Below are positions 36,663 through 45,190 of a DNA stretch of 64,000 nucleotides, piece by piece. Position numbers and translations under genes: made by a program. Every line of letters starts with the position of its first letter. The first letter of the stretch is position 1. A model generated the notes under the pieces. The model made no database searches. It was given only the letters and a program-made list of their open reading frames with translations, and was not told the origin of the DNA. Source of the DNA: UBA11591 sp040220895 (GTDB taxonomy: Bacteria > Bacteroidota > Bacteroidia > Flavobacteriales_E > Vicingaceae); contig JAVJVY010000012.1 in the NCBI GenBank assembly GCA_040220895.1, forward strand, positions 14,176 to 78,175. The letters run 5' to 3'.

Positions 36663-37746
36663 GGTCCTTGTGCAGGATGGATGCAATTCGCTCGGCAGCC
36701 TTTCCATCCCAGAGCGGCGGAATTTTACCACTTTTTATTTTACCGTCGAGTACTTCCAGCGCGGTTTTTCTAACCAACGAAAGGTCCCGCCCCAGCAATT
36801 GATTGGTACCCATGTCAACGGTCACTGGGCGTTCGGTGTTATCGCGCACGGTCAGGCACTGAACACCCATAAAGGTGGTTTCTTCCTGAATCCCCCCGCT
36901 GTCGGTCACAATGAGTTTTGCCTTGGATGCCAGGGAAAGAAAGTCGATGTAACCAATGGGCTCGGTTAACAGAACTTCTTTATTGAATGACTTTGTCAAC
37001 TCCCAATTTTCCAGGTTGTGACGCGTTCGCGGATGGACGGGAAAGACCACTTTGCACTTTTCTGAAATGGCATTGATCACCTCGCAAAGTTCAATGAGAA
37101 AAGTCTTTGAATCCACATTTGCCGGCCGATGAAAGGTGCAAAGCACATACTTGTTTTCTTCAAGATTGAGTTCCTCGTGAATTCCGGAAGCGTCAATCTT
37201 AGGTTTTAGATTCACCAGGCTGTCGATCATGACGTTTCCTGTGAAAAAGATTTTGTCTTTGTCTTTGCCTTCCTTTAGTAAATTCACCTTTCCGCTCTCT
37301 TCGGTGACAAAGAGCATTTCCGAGATCACATCGGTCACCATGCGGTTGATCTCCTCGGGCATGCTGCGGTCAAATGATCGAAGTCCTGCCTCCACATGGA
37401 CAACCTTAATTTGAAGTTTTGCCGCTACAAGTGAACAGGCCAGGGTAGAATTCACATCACCCACCACCAGCACGATGTCCGGCTTTACTTGTTCCACCAC
37501 TTGTTCAAATGCGGTCATGATGCGTGCTGTCTGCACTGCATGGCTGCCACCGCTGATCTCGAGGTTATAATCGGGTTCGGGAAGTCCCAGTTCATTGAAA
37601 AAAACATCGGACATCCGGCTGTCAAAATGCTGACCCGTATGACAAATTAAGTGTTCGATGTCATCGTAGGCCTTGAGGGCCCTGTGAATGGGCGCTACCT
37701 TGATGAAGTTTGGACGCGCGCCGACAACTGAGAGGATCTTGTACAT
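36646..37746 (-). CDS. wecB: UDP-N-acetylglucosamine 2-epimerase (non-hydrolysing)
   Basis: The 366-residue GT-B-fold enzyme converts UDP-GlcNAc to UDP-ManNAc for surface polysaccharide. Conserved parts: VGARPNFIKVAPI at the N-terminus, VVGDVNSTLACSLVA, HVEAGLRSFDRSMPEEINR, and the C-terminal LTDSGGIQEE-type motif (VTDSGGIQEETTFMG). Length is normal. No other polysaccharide genes are adjacent. Its 3' end overlaps meaB. Confidence 0.94.
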   Translation of the reverse strand: MYKILSVVGARPNFIKVAPIHRALKAYDDIEHLICHTGQHFDSRMSDVFFNELGLPEPDYNLEISGGSHAVQTARIMTAFEQVVEQVKPDIVLVVGDVNSTLACSLVAAKLQIKVVHVEAGLRSFDRSMPEEINRMVTDVISEMLFVTEESGKVNLLKEGKDKDKIFFTGNVMIDSLVNLKPKIDASGIHEELNLEENKYVLCTFHRPANVDSKTFLIELCEVINAISEKCKVVFPVHPRTRHNLENWELTKSFNKEVLLTEPIGYIDFLSLASKAKLIVTDSGGIQEETTFMGVQCLTVRDNTERPVTVDMGTNQLLGRDLSLVRKTALEVLDGKIKSGKIPPLWDGKAAERIASILHKDLISGH

Positions 37747-37839
37747 GGTGCAAATATGGGAAGGATTCCTGATTTATTAGATATGAATATCAATTCCCGA
37801 AGAAAGAGTACTCAGTAGCGGGTGCACTATCACCAAGCC

Positions 37840-38466
37840 CTATTCGATTACCAGACCGATTTCGGTTGAACCACACTGTTGGGCAGTTCCGGAAGCAACA
37901 CTAGTTAAGCCAATTTCGTAACCCAGGTAAAAGGTTGGTGGATTCTGAGCTATCTGATAAGGAACAGCAGGTATATCCATCAGGAAGCCACTTGTGAAGG
38001 GGCCTGGTATGCGCTCCTCCAGACCTGTAGATGGATTGATGAATCGCAGTGTGTCCTGATCCGTTTTGGCGTTCTTCACGTCTAGAATGATCTCGAGATC
38101 AGTAGTGGGATATTGAACCAGTTCCAGATTAAAATTGCTTTCACCGATCGGTACAACACCAATGGCCTTGAATTTATTAAAGGACAGTTGTTCCCATATA
38201 ACAACCATGGAACCTCCATCATTGATCAGTAATTTTTGAAATTTCCCATCGCCTCCGGTGAATAAATTTTCTCCCTGAGAAGCGTCGGGCGGAACCCAAT
38301 TTTGATTCTCATTCTGGGCATTAAAAAACAAATGAAGGCCAGAAACGACAGCTCCCGTGCAGGAGTCTCTTACAATCCCTCCTATGGAGAATGTCTCTTC
38401 TGCTACCTTGGAACAGGAGAATAAGGTGATTAAAACCGCTGCTGCTATAATAGGGCGTATGAACAT
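37840..38466 (-). CDS. Lipoprotein with carboxypeptidase-regulatory-like fold, function unknown
   Basis: The 208-residue product starts MFIRPIIAAAVLITLFSC, a clear lipoprotein signal. The segment after it (FSIGGIVRDSCTGAVVSGLHLFF) resembles the beta-sandwich carboxypeptidase-regulatory-like domain found on Bacteroidota surface proteins. No enzyme motif is visible. The ATG at 38466 is preferred to a GTG at 38490. It lies between wecB and a kinase-like gene on the same strand. Confidence 0.75.
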   Translation of the reverse strand: MFIRPIIAAAVLITLFSCSKVAEETFSIGGIVRDSCTGAVVSGLHLFFNAQNENQNWVPPDASQGENLFTGGDGKFQKLLINDGGSMVVIWEQLSFNKFKAIGVVPIGESNFNLELVQYPTTDLEIILDVKNAKTDQDTLRFINPSTGLEERIPGPFTSGFLMDIPAVPYQIAQNPPTFYLGYEIGLTSVASGTAQQCGSTEIGLVIE

Positions 38467-38525
38467 GAAACAAAAGTACTGCACTTGCACTTAAGTCTAT
38501 TGCCCGAGGAACAATTTTTGATCTA

Positions 38526-39416
38526 TCACCCCACTACCCTCTTCAAGATTCGCTGCACATCATACACATACGATCCCCCAAACAAATTGACATGCACCAA
38601 GAGAGGGTAAAGATTGGCTACTTCAAGACGTTCCTCCCATCCCTTTTCAAGTGGGTATTGTTCGTCATAGACCCGGTAGAATTCGCGGTCAAATCCACCA
38701 AAAAGCCTGGACATTCCCAGATCCATTTCACGGTGACCGTAATAAACGGCCGGGTCAAAAATGACGGGCTTTCCCCGGTCATTGCACAGGTAATTTCCAC
38801 TCCAAAGATCTCCGTGTAACAGGGCAGGGGGCTCTTCCGGAAAATAATCATCAATGACCGCGCACAGCCGGTCAAATTGACGGATGGTTTCTCTCACCAA
38901 TTTTCCCTTATCAACGGCCATTTTCACCATGACCTCCAATCGCTCTCTGACAAAGAATTCCGGCCAGGTATCGGCACGGTTGTTAACCTGATGAAGGGAG
39001 CCGATGTAATTGTCCTTTTCAAAGCCGAAACGGTCATTGGTATGGCGGTGCAGATGGGCCAGAGATCTTCCGAATTCATTCCAGAAATCGGGCCCGGGTG
39101 CACCTTTTTCAATGTACTGAATCACAATGAAGGCCTGATCACCATTATCACCTGTGAGAACGACTTCTGGAATTTCAATGGAGTTCGCATTCCTCAATGC
39201 AACTAGCCCTTCAGCCTCCCGTTCAAACATCTCGGGGTAACGCTTAGCGCTGTTCAGTTTCAAAAAGAATTCTCCATTATCAGTGGACAAATGGTAGGCG
39301 TCATTTATCGATCCACCACCCACTACAGAAGAATTTTGGATCGCAAGGGAGGTCCCAAGACGGGAAAGCAGGGCCTTTTCGACCGCTGCTTTTACTGATT
39401 TCGGAATACCTGTCAT
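38526..39416 (-). CDS. Fructosamine-3-kinase family protein
   Basis: The 296-residue kinase-fold protein resembles fructosamine/ketosamine kinases, which phosphorylate sugar adducts on proteins so that they fall off. Key parts: GGSINDAYHL (nucleotide loop), the catalytic HGDLWSGNY, and the metal-binding FDPAVYYGHREMDLGM. C-terminal LFGGSYV is also typical. It precedes no obvious partner. Confidence 0.9.
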   Translation of the reverse strand: MTGIPKSVKAAVEKALLSRLGTSLAIQNSSVVGGGSINDAYHLSTDNGEFFLKLNSAKRYPEMFEREAEGLVALRNANSIEIPEVVLTGDNGDQAFIVIQYIEKGAPGPDFWNEFGRSLAHLHRHTNDRFGFEKDNYIGSLHQVNNRADTWPEFFVRERLEVMVKMAVDKGKLVRETIRQFDRLCAVIDDYFPEEPPALLHGDLWSGNYLCNDRGKPVIFDPAVYYGHREMDLGMSRLFGGFDREFYRVYDEQYPLEKGWEERLEVANLYPLLVHVNLFGGSYVYDVQRILKRVVG

Positions 39417-39444
39417 TGCCAGTATGAAGATAATGAATGAGTGG

Positions 39445-41850
39445 CTATAAACTAAACCTCAGTGCCAGGATGAAGTTGCGGCCTGCGGCTGCAATTCCGG
39501 AACTGTAAGGTCGGTACCTTCTGTCGGTGATGTTTTCTACGCCTGCTGTCAATGAAAAATCATCGGTGACGCTCACCATGCCTTTCAGATTCAGGGTATA
39601 CCATGAAGGTGCGTATGGATTTCCTTCTCCGTCGGCGGCGTAGAGATGATCCTTGCTCACCTCACCTACGGGCATGTCGGCAAATGCTACCTGTCCATTG
39701 TAAAGGGCATAGGCCTGCAAGCTCCATTTATTTCTGGAATAGGTCAGGCCTGTTCTTCCAAACCATGGTCCGGCATGGCGAAGCGGAGCCGTGCTGCCGT
39801 CATCAAGTTCCTCCTCTCCTTTTTGATAATTGAAGCGTGAGACCAAGTCCAGATGGCCCGGGAACTTGATGTCTACACCGGCCTGGATTCCATAGACCCT
39901 TGCCTGAGCCGCATTCTGAATGGCCTGTACCTTGCTGAGTTCACCGTTGTAAAAAATGCTGTCCCAACCATTGAGTGTGTAATCACGACGCACCATGGCG
40001 TTTTCAAGAAGGGTATAATATGCCGTGATATCCACTTTTAACAAATCCCCAAAAACCTTGGCGATGCCGGCATCAATGTTGTAGGCCATCTCTGCCTGCA
40101 GGTCCGGGTTTGGAACTACGACCGCACCGGGCTCGGAATCAAAGACCTTGCCCAGGTCGTCCACGTTGGGTGCCCGGAATCCCGTGGCCAGGTTGAGCAT
40201 GATCTTCCAGGTCTTGTCGGGCCGATAAACCGCACCCAGACTTCCCGTCAGGGCACCGTCATTGACCGATGCCGTACTAAAAGGCAAGGGGTAAAAAGTC
40301 GTATCAAATTTGGCATTCATAACATACTGGTTGTACCTAAGCCCGCCTTGAAAGGAAAGCTTTTCACTAACCTCGTAACGATCATTGATGTAGACGCCAT
40401 ATGAAGCCCAGTCGGACTGAGGGTACCGCGACGGGCCCGGGATGACAAGTCCTGTCTCTATGTTTTGGTCCTTACCTATTGACCGCACGTCATTGCGCAA
40501 TATTTCAATTCCGTATGACAGGTCATTTCCCTCGCCAATGATCTTGTCGAAATCGACATTCAATGAATAGGCGTCTACTTTTTCGATTCGTATCTCTCTA
40601 GCGGCGGACCGGAAATTCCTCGAATAGCGACTTTCCTCAAAATACTGATAAGCCGGTCGTATGATCACCTCATCATAAAAGGATTCTTTTCCCCGCAAAT
40701 GAATGCCCAGATTTCCCATCATCCATTTCTGGGGTCCATAATCCCATTCTCCATACCTGGGCAGGCCATTCCTTTGCTGCAAATGCCTGTCATATCTGGA
40801 ATAGGCCGAGGTTTCCGAATAGTGAAAATCGCCCTGAATCTTAACCTTTTTACCCGGATCAAAGAGCACTTTTTGCATGAAATTCACCTGGGAGTACCCC
40901 GAGGGATTCTGCAAGCGGTTGTCTCTGTTCTGCACAATTTCATCGCTGTCGCGTCTCAACACATAGCTTTGGCGCAGGTAGTCATCGGGGCCGTAACTAC
41001 CCATTTTCAGATCGCCGTAATCACTAAAGGTCACACTGGTCAGGGAGGCCCATTTTTTCCATCCGACGTTCAGGTCAAGGTGACCGGTCAATTCTTCGCT
41101 GGCCGAAGAAGCTCTGGATAAAGCGTTGCCGGCGATTTCCTGGTCTTCGGTCAGGGCCAGCCGTGGCGTCAGCGTCCTGAAACTCATGACTCCACCGATG
41201 GCATCGCTGCCGTAGATCACCGAACCGGGGCCAAAAAGCACCTCGGACCGTTCGGTGGCCAGGGGATCCAAAGAAATGACGTTCTGAATATTACCGCTTC
41301 TGAAAATAGCCGTGTTCATTCGAACACCATCTACTTCATACAACAGACGGTTGGTTGCAAATCCTCGAATCATGGGGCTTCCACCTCCCAACTGACTTTT
41401 CTGTATGTACACATCACCGCCCAAGGCCAACATGTCTGCAGCAGTTTGTGGGTTTTGCAGCTTTACTTCACTTGCAGAAATACTGGTGATCTTCTCAGGA
41501 ATATGGGCAGCGCTTTCGTTCCATCGCGTTGCAACTACCGAGATCTGATCCAGGTCAATGCTGGTGGCCTCAAGACTCAGTAAAAATCCCTTCGCTTCAA
41601 GCTCCTGGTAAGAAAAGGTTTGTGTTCCGTAATTTAACAGGTGGATATAGATTTTTTCCGACCCCTTAAACATCGACATATCAACCTGTCCCTTGCTGTT
41701 GGTAGCCCCGTGCGCTTTTGGACGTTCACTCACCAAATTGACCAGTTCGAGTGGCTGAGCGGAAGCGAGATCCGTGATGGTCAACACCTGAGATCGCAGT
41801 GTCATGGTGGAAAGTGCCAAGAATACAAATACCGATAACCTTTCTTTCAT
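39445..41850 (-). CDS. TonB-dependent outer-membrane receptor, heme/siderophore-type
   Basis: The 801-residue product has a signal peptide (MKERLSVFVFLALSTMTLRSQ), a short regulatory beta-sandwich (22-90), a plug domain with DPLATERSEVLFGPGSVIYG and GSDAIGGVMSF, and a 22-strand barrel ending RNFILALRFSL. It imports a scarce ligand using TonB energy. Plug features resemble the hemoglobin/lactoferrin receptor group, but the ligand is not certain. The ATG at 41850 fits both the signal peptide and the promoter at 41857-41888. Confidence 0.92.
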   Translation of the reverse strand: MKERLSVFVFLALSTMTLRSQVLTITDLASAQPLELVNLVSERPKAHGATNSKGQVDMSMFKGSEKIYIHLLNYGTQTFSYQELEAKGFLLSLEATSIDLDQISVVATRWNESAAHIPEKITSISASEVKLQNPQTAADMLALGGDVYIQKSQLGGGSPMIRGFATNRLLYEVDGVRMNTAIFRSGNIQNVISLDPLATERSEVLFGPGSVIYGSDAIGGVMSFRTLTPRLALTEDQEIAGNALSRASSASEELTGHLDLNVGWKKWASLTSVTFSDYGDLKMGSYGPDDYLRQSYVLRRDSDEIVQNRDNRLQNPSGYSQVNFMQKVLFDPGKKVKIQGDFHYSETSAYSRYDRHLQQRNGLPRYGEWDYGPQKWMMGNLGIHLRGKESFYDEVIIRPAYQYFEESRYSRNFRSAAREIRIEKVDAYSLNVDFDKIIGEGNDLSYGIEILRNDVRSIGKDQNIETGLVIPGPSRYPQSDWASYGVYINDRYEVSEKLSFQGGLRYNQYVMNAKFDTTFYPLPFSTASVNDGALTGSLGAVYRPDKTWKIMLNLATGFRAPNVDDLGKVFDSEPGAVVVPNPDLQAEMAYNIDAGIAKVFGDLLKVDITAYYTLLENAMVRRDYTLNGWDSIFYNGELSKVQAIQNAAQARVYGIQAGVDIKFPGHLDLVSRFNYQKGEEELDDGSTAPLRHAGPWFGRTGLTYSRNKWSLQAYALYNGQVAFADMPVGEVSKDHLYAADGEGNPYAPSWYTLNLKGMVSVTDDFSLTAGVENITDRRYRPYSSGIAAAGRNFILALRFSL

Positions 41851-41856
41851 TGGGCG

Positions 41857-41888
41857 CAAATATAGGTGAAGTGCAGAAGTGTTTGCAA
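41857..41888 (-). promoter_or_regulatory. Candidate promoter of the TonB-dependent receptor gene
   Basis: On the minus strand TTG (41888-41886) and TATATTTG (41864-41857) have 21-nt spacing, close to consensus. The leader would be only a few bases. The element directly adjoins, on the opposite strand, the beginning of the decayed T9SS type B fragment. Confidence 0.5.
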
Positions 41889-41909
41889 TTGGAATCTCTC
41901 CATTCGAAT

Positions 41910-42074
41910 TCACTCGAAATCATTGACCGCTGGGGAAACATCGTTTTCAGATCGGATAACTATTCCAACGATTGGAACGGCGGAGAGCAGCCCGGGGGAA
42001 CCTATTTCTATGTGCTTAAAGTAGGCGATTCAGAGAATTCCGAGCATAAAGGCACCTTGACCATTATCAGGTAA
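41910..42074 (+). pseudogene. Orphan C-terminal fragment of a T9SS type B (CHU_C, gliding-motility-associated) protein
   Basis: Plus-strand translation reads LEIIDRWGNIVFRSDNYSND, then WNGGEQPGGTYFYVL and ends KGTLTIIR before a stop. This is the end of the CHU_C / gliding-motility C-terminal sorting domain (IYDRWG-VF, W-G, GTYFY, KG-T-IR). The large secreted passenger that normally precedes it is gone; the DNA upstream is the divergent receptor gene. The fragment is therefore a remnant. Confidence 0.85.
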
Positions 42075-42085
42075 TCTTATCCCTT

Positions 42086-42490
42086 TTATTTTGATTTGCG
42101 ATTAGGAGGGTTTTTGGCCACAAAGCGGTGTTCATCAATCAAATTCAATAGGTCAAAAGAACTGATGATTCCTTTTACCTGGCTTTCGTGTGTGACAATA
42201 AGGTGATGAATGCGGTGCTTTAGCATGAGCTTTGCCGCCACGCTCACGTCATTATAAGCCGGTATCTGATATAGATCGCCCGATAAAAACTGACTTACCG
42301 GTGAACCGTCATTCACCTCTTTTCTGAAATCGTTCGAGGTTATAATCCCCACGGGTTCATTGTCCGAATTGACCACGGGCACGGCACTGATGTTGTTCTT
42401 TTTCATGATTTCCTTTACGTGTCCCATGGATTTATGAGGCATGGTGGTCACCACGTTGGTGGCCATTAAATCGGCTATCTTAATGTTCAT
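42086..42490 (-). CDS. CBS-domain pair protein
   Basis: The 134-residue protein is two CBS domains: MATNVVTTMPHKSMGHVKEIMKK starts the first, YQIPAYNDVSVAAKLMLKH the second. Such pairs bind adenosyl nucleotides and regulate partner proteins. The ATG at 42490 (MNIKIADLM) is preferred to an upstream start that would add 30 residues not resembling the family. No partner gene is adjacent. Confidence 0.88.
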   Translation of the reverse strand: MNIKIADLMATNVVTTMPHKSMGHVKEIMKKNNISAVPVVNSDNEPVGIITSNDFRKEVNDGSPVSQFLSGDLYQIPAYNDVSVAAKLMLKHRIHHLIVTHESQVKGIISSFDLLNLIDEHRFVAKNPPNRKSK

Positions 42491-42772
42491 GTTTATTCTT
42501 TGTGGTGAAAGTGTCAAAATACAACTTTGTACGAAAGGACGACCATCAGTTGTGAAAGTGAGATAGGTCAGGAAGGACATGAAAGGTGAGTTGGGGTGGT
42601 TTGGTGACGAAGAGTGGCGGGGTTGAGAATCGCCTGCTTAAATTCCCACTCAAAGAAGTCCACTTTTTGCTGACGTTAAACATGAAATTAGCAAGAGTAC
42701 TCTCTTATTTTTTGATTGAAAAAGTTCAGAATTATCTGACGACTGACATATTAATAGTCTCATGGACAATAT
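42491..42772. other. 282-nt gap with no recognisable gene
   Basis: Open frames exist on both strands here, but their translations match no family I know, and the plus-strand one runs antisense into the next gene. There is no clear hairpin or consensus promoter. It borders the accessory zone. Confidence 0.5.
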
Positions 42773-43777
42773 TTATTGGAGAATTATACTCTCATTTCCA
42801 TCAACAGTTGATATCTGAACTAAATAGCTCACTAAATGAGCTGAGCATTTGTCCATTACTATATTCTCAGACTTCACTGCTATTAAATATTTACCATCCT
42901 CAGAAATATCAAAGCTTGGATAAAATGAGTTTCTACAAGCTTTGACAATCATTCTACTTGAATTTGTCTGGGTATCGTATTCAAATATTCCACTCTTCGT
43001 CCCGAAATAAAACTTATTTGAATTTATCAATGCCACAATCGACTCAACACCCGCATTCAGACTTACTTCAAACAAGGATTTAATCTTTCTCCCATCATGC
43101 TCGTACAACGATACTTCCCAATTAGATTGATCGCTTGAAAGGCCTCTAGCAATAAATTCATTGTCAGAAAACCAATCATAGTTGGTCTCCCAGTTCTGGC
43201 AATAACCCTCAGGATCGTCCACGCAGATAGAATCAATTACACTTCCATTTAAGTCAGAAACCATCATTTTGTACTGGTATCTTCTTTCAGGTTTCTCATT
43301 AAGTTCGGCCTGAGAAAAGTTATATGATCTTGCATAATAGATTCGATCGCCAAACTCATTAAATCTTCCACCTAAGTTTCTAGGAGAGTTGGTAAGTAAT
43401 TCCTGATGCCCAGTGTTTATATTCACAGTCCTCAACTGCCAATCTAAATCACTATAGATGACTAAATCTCCTTTGACATCCAATTCACTTACAACCTGAA
43501 TATCTGATTGAATTATTCTTCTCTCATTATTCTGACGGTCATAAACCATCAAGCGATAGATGCCATTGGCCTGATCGCGCAACGTATAAATAATGCTTCG
43601 AGAGTCACAAATTTTAACCCTATCATAGTGAAAAGGCGAATATGTCGTTTCAACCGTTACACAATTCTGAAAATCATAATGACATTGGTCATCTAAAAAG
43701 AATTCTTCTGATTTTTCACAAGAGCCAAAGAATAAGAAGATTAGAGCTATTGATGCTATGTGATTATCCTTTAACAA
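42773..43777 (-). CDS. AT-rich lipoprotein, probable beta-propeller, function unknown
   Basis: Read from the TTG at 43777, the 334-residue product has a lipoprotein signal (SIALIFLFFGSC). The rest is made of repeated segments like IYRLMVYDRQNNERRI, DLVIYSDLDWQLRTVN and YPSFDISEDGKYLIAVKSE, which resemble TolB/PD40 propeller blades. A start at 43831 would add 18 residues that are merely antisense to the T9SS type A fragment. Base composition is visibly more AT-rich than the flanking genes, which suggests acquisition. No enzyme motif is seen. Confidence 0.7.
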   Translation of the reverse strand: MLKDNHIASIALIFLFFGSCEKSEEFFLDDQCHYDFQNCVTVETTYSPFHYDRVKICDSRSIIYTLRDQANGIYRLMVYDRQNNERRIIQSDIQVVSELDVKGDLVIYSDLDWQLRTVNINTGHQELLTNSPRNLGGRFNEFGDRIYYARSYNFSQAELNEKPERRYQYKMMVSDLNGSVIDSICVDDPEGYCQNWETNYDWFSDNEFIARGLSSDQSNWEVSLYEHDGRKIKSLFEVSLNAGVESIVALINSNKFYFGTKSGIFEYDTQTNSSRMIVKACRNSFYPSFDISEDGKYLIAVKSENIVMDKCSAHLVSYLVQISTVDGNESIILQ

Positions 43778-43799
43778 ACCTGATAGATTTAATCGTGTC

Positions 43800-43988
43800 T
43801 CCCACCCAGATTTTATAAAGATATTCTCCATAGTCGATATTCAAAACAAGGAAGTTCTAAAACTTGTAGTTGTACCTGGCAAGACTCATTATCAAATAAG
43901 TAACTTTAATCAACCTTCTGGAATCTATTTCTTCAAGTTGATTCTAGGTGGATCTACGACATTAACTAAGAAGATTGTTCACCAGTAG
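43800..43988 (+). pseudogene. Orphan T9SS type A sorting-domain fragment
   Basis: The plus strand reads, in one open frame to a TAG at 43986, IFSIVDIQNKEVLKLV, then QPSGIYFFKLILGGS and TLTKKIVHQ. This is the pattern of the type A C-terminal sorting domain (I-D-GKEVL, PSGIYFLK, TKKIV). There is no start codon in frame before an upstream TGA, and no passenger domain. It is the tail of a lost secreted protein. Confidence 0.8.
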
Positions 43989-44107
43989 TGACAAAGGAAT
44001 TTATTTGGTTCGCATTATTTATCTGTGTGCTTGGTTTGCGTGCCGAGGGTCAGGTATGGAGTGTTACAACACAATCAATCACCATCCATCCTCTCCAAGG
44101 TGGTTAA
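43988..44107 (+). pseudogene. Truncated secreted-protein start (signal peptide only)
   Basis: A GTG overlapping the previous stop (TAGTG) opens a 39-codon frame with a convincing signal peptide (MTKEFIWFALFICVLGLRAEGQ) and then only 17 residues before a TAA. It looks like the 5' end of a gene for a secreted protein whose remainder was replaced. It overlaps the end of the next minus-strand gene. A short real peptide is possible but less likely. Confidence 0.5.
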
Positions 44108-44458
44108 TCCGCCATACTGATTTTCAAAAGTGAATTTGCCATTCTCTAGGTATGTCGGCAAAACTTTAAACGCACCTCTTTTAAATGTCATCACAAGGGA
44201 ATCCTGGTCGAAGTGATACGAACCTGAATACACCACCTCACCTTCAATATCTGACACTTCACATTCCCCACTTTTTGAAAATTTATACACTCGTCCTTGT
44301 GCCATTACTGGTAGCATCGATAGAACATCTGTATTTCCATCACCTTTTACAATTCCCTCGACTTTCCACTTTCCAATTATAGATTGCATAGCTCCCTGAC
44401 CAAAACCTTGATAGCAACTTGTCAAAGCGACAAACAACAAAATTGTTTTCCAATTCAT
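44075..44458 (-). CDS. Lipocalin-like secreted protein, function unknown
   Basis: The 127-residue product has an N-terminal signal (MNWKTILLFVALTSC, possible lipobox) and a small beta-barrel-like body with IIGKWKVEGIVKGDG and YSGSYHFDQDSLVMTFKRG, typical of lipocalin-like/DUF domains that open with a GKW motif. No catalytic residues are evident. Confidence 0.7.
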   Translation of the reverse strand: MNWKTILLFVALTSCYQGFGQGAMQSIIGKWKVEGIVKGDGNTDVLSMLPVMAQGRVYKFSKSGECEVSDIEGEVVYSGSYHFDQDSLVMTFKRGAFKVLPTYLENGKFTFENQYGGLTTLERMDGD

Positions 44459-44555
44459 GTATTGAAAATATACATTTATTGCACCAAGTTACAAGTCAAA
44501 ATATTAAGATCAAGAAACTGAAGGCCAGGCCGCCAGAGTTTCACCGCTCCTGACG

Positions 44556-44574
44556 GAGTGGAGTAGCTCCACTC
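44556..44574. repeat. Hairpin at the end of the four-helix-bundle gene
   Basis: GAGTGGAG-TAG-CTCCACTC is a perfect 8-bp stem with a 3-nt loop; it includes the stop codon of the gene at 44573. It lacks a T-run on the minus strand, so it may stabilise the RNA end instead of terminating. Confidence 0.5.
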
Positions 44575-44926
44575 AATCCCTGCCCAACGTAGTTTTGATC
44601 AGTGAAAAGAGCATTTTGGATATTTCCTCCAATGAATTCATGTACAGATCGATCTGATCTTCATTCACAAGCTTCATCAATTTAAAATAATCCATCACGG
44701 CCACACACTCATAAACACTTGCCCGGGCCATGACGTAAAAGTGTTTGCGGTCTGCTTTTGTGAATCTTCCTGTCCCCTCGGCAATGTTTAACAATATGCT
44801 GAAGGCGGCCCTTTTGAGTTGATTTCTAAAATTCGGATCAATGGATGGCCTTCTCAGGATGCTTTCAACCCGCCTGTTGAAATCGAGGGATTTCTTGTAA
44901 ACGTGAAGATCCTGGAAGTCGAACAT
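44573..44926 (-). CDS. Four-helix-bundle protein (23S rRNA intervening-sequence protein family)
   Basis: The 117-residue all-helical protein matches the S23/IVP four-helix-bundle family: FQDLHVYKKSLDF at the start, RAAFSILLNIAEGTGR in the middle, YFKLMKLVNEDQIDLYMNSLEEISKML near the end. Members form pentamers and were first found in 23S rRNA inserts; their function is unknown. Genes of this family are often mobile or scattered, which suits this accessory zone. Confidence 0.88.
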   Translation of the reverse strand: MFDFQDLHVYKKSLDFNRRVESILRRPSIDPNFRNQLKRAAFSILLNIAEGTGRFTKADRKHFYVMARASVYECVAVMDYFKLMKLVNEDQIDLYMNSLEEISKMLFSLIKTTLGRD

Positions 44927-45010
44927 GGGGCTAAACTCCCAAAAACACTTGTCGATCCAAAAGAGAATCTCAGACCAGACAAGACAAGAGTGGGTTGGAG
45001 TTGGTGTTGG

Positions 45011-45079
45011 GAGTAGTTAGAAGAATGGAGAGTGAATAACTAACTACTAATTACTCACTCCCACACTCACTCTTCATTC
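45011..45079. repeat. Nested imperfect inverted repeats
   Basis: GTAGTTAG (45013-45020) pairs with CTAACTAC (45040-45047), and GAATGGAGAGTGA (45023-45035) pairs with TCACTCTTCATTC (45067-45079) with one mismatch. The two pairs interlock. No gene or element ends were recognised. Confidence 0.45.
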
Positions 45080-45097
45080 GTGGAGAATGCCGGAGTC
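45080..45097. repeat. Direct duplicate of the tRNA-Ala 3' end (att-like)
   Basis: These 18 bases (GTGGAGAATGCCGGAGTC) are identical to 45254-45271, the 3' end of tRNA-Ala plus one flanking base. Duplication of a tRNA 3' end downstream of the tRNA is the footprint left by tyrosine-recombinase integration. Only 156 nt now separate the copies and no integrase remains. Confidence 0.6.
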
Positions 45098-45129
45098 ATG
45101 AAATCAACTGCGTTGATTTCATAGCTCCG
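45091..45129. repeat. 18-bp-arm imperfect hairpin starting inside the duplicated tRNA end
   Basis: CGGAG-tc-ATGAAATCAAC and GTTGATTTCAT-ag-CTCCG surround a TGC loop; the inner 11 bp are perfect and the outer 5 bp pair as well. Its left arm uses the last bases of the duplicated tRNA end. Confidence 0.6.
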
Positions 45130-45190
45130 ATTTTCACCAAGTTGCAAATCAAATTCAGTTCGTTTCACTCACATACATTCATTCGCTTAC

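Noticed and set aside
41799..42074. 91-codon plus-strand ORF as an intact gene
   Set aside because: Only the last about 55 residues match a known domain (the T9SS type B tail); the first part is antisense to the receptor promoter and start. Listed as a pseudogene fragment instead.
42586..42945. 119-codon plus-strand ORF
   Set aside because: Its second half is antisense to a lipoprotein gene and nothing in it resembles a family.
44556..44574. Rho-independent terminator of the four-helix-bundle gene
   Set aside because: The stem is good, but no T-run follows on the minus strand and it overlaps the stop codon; kept only as a hairpin.
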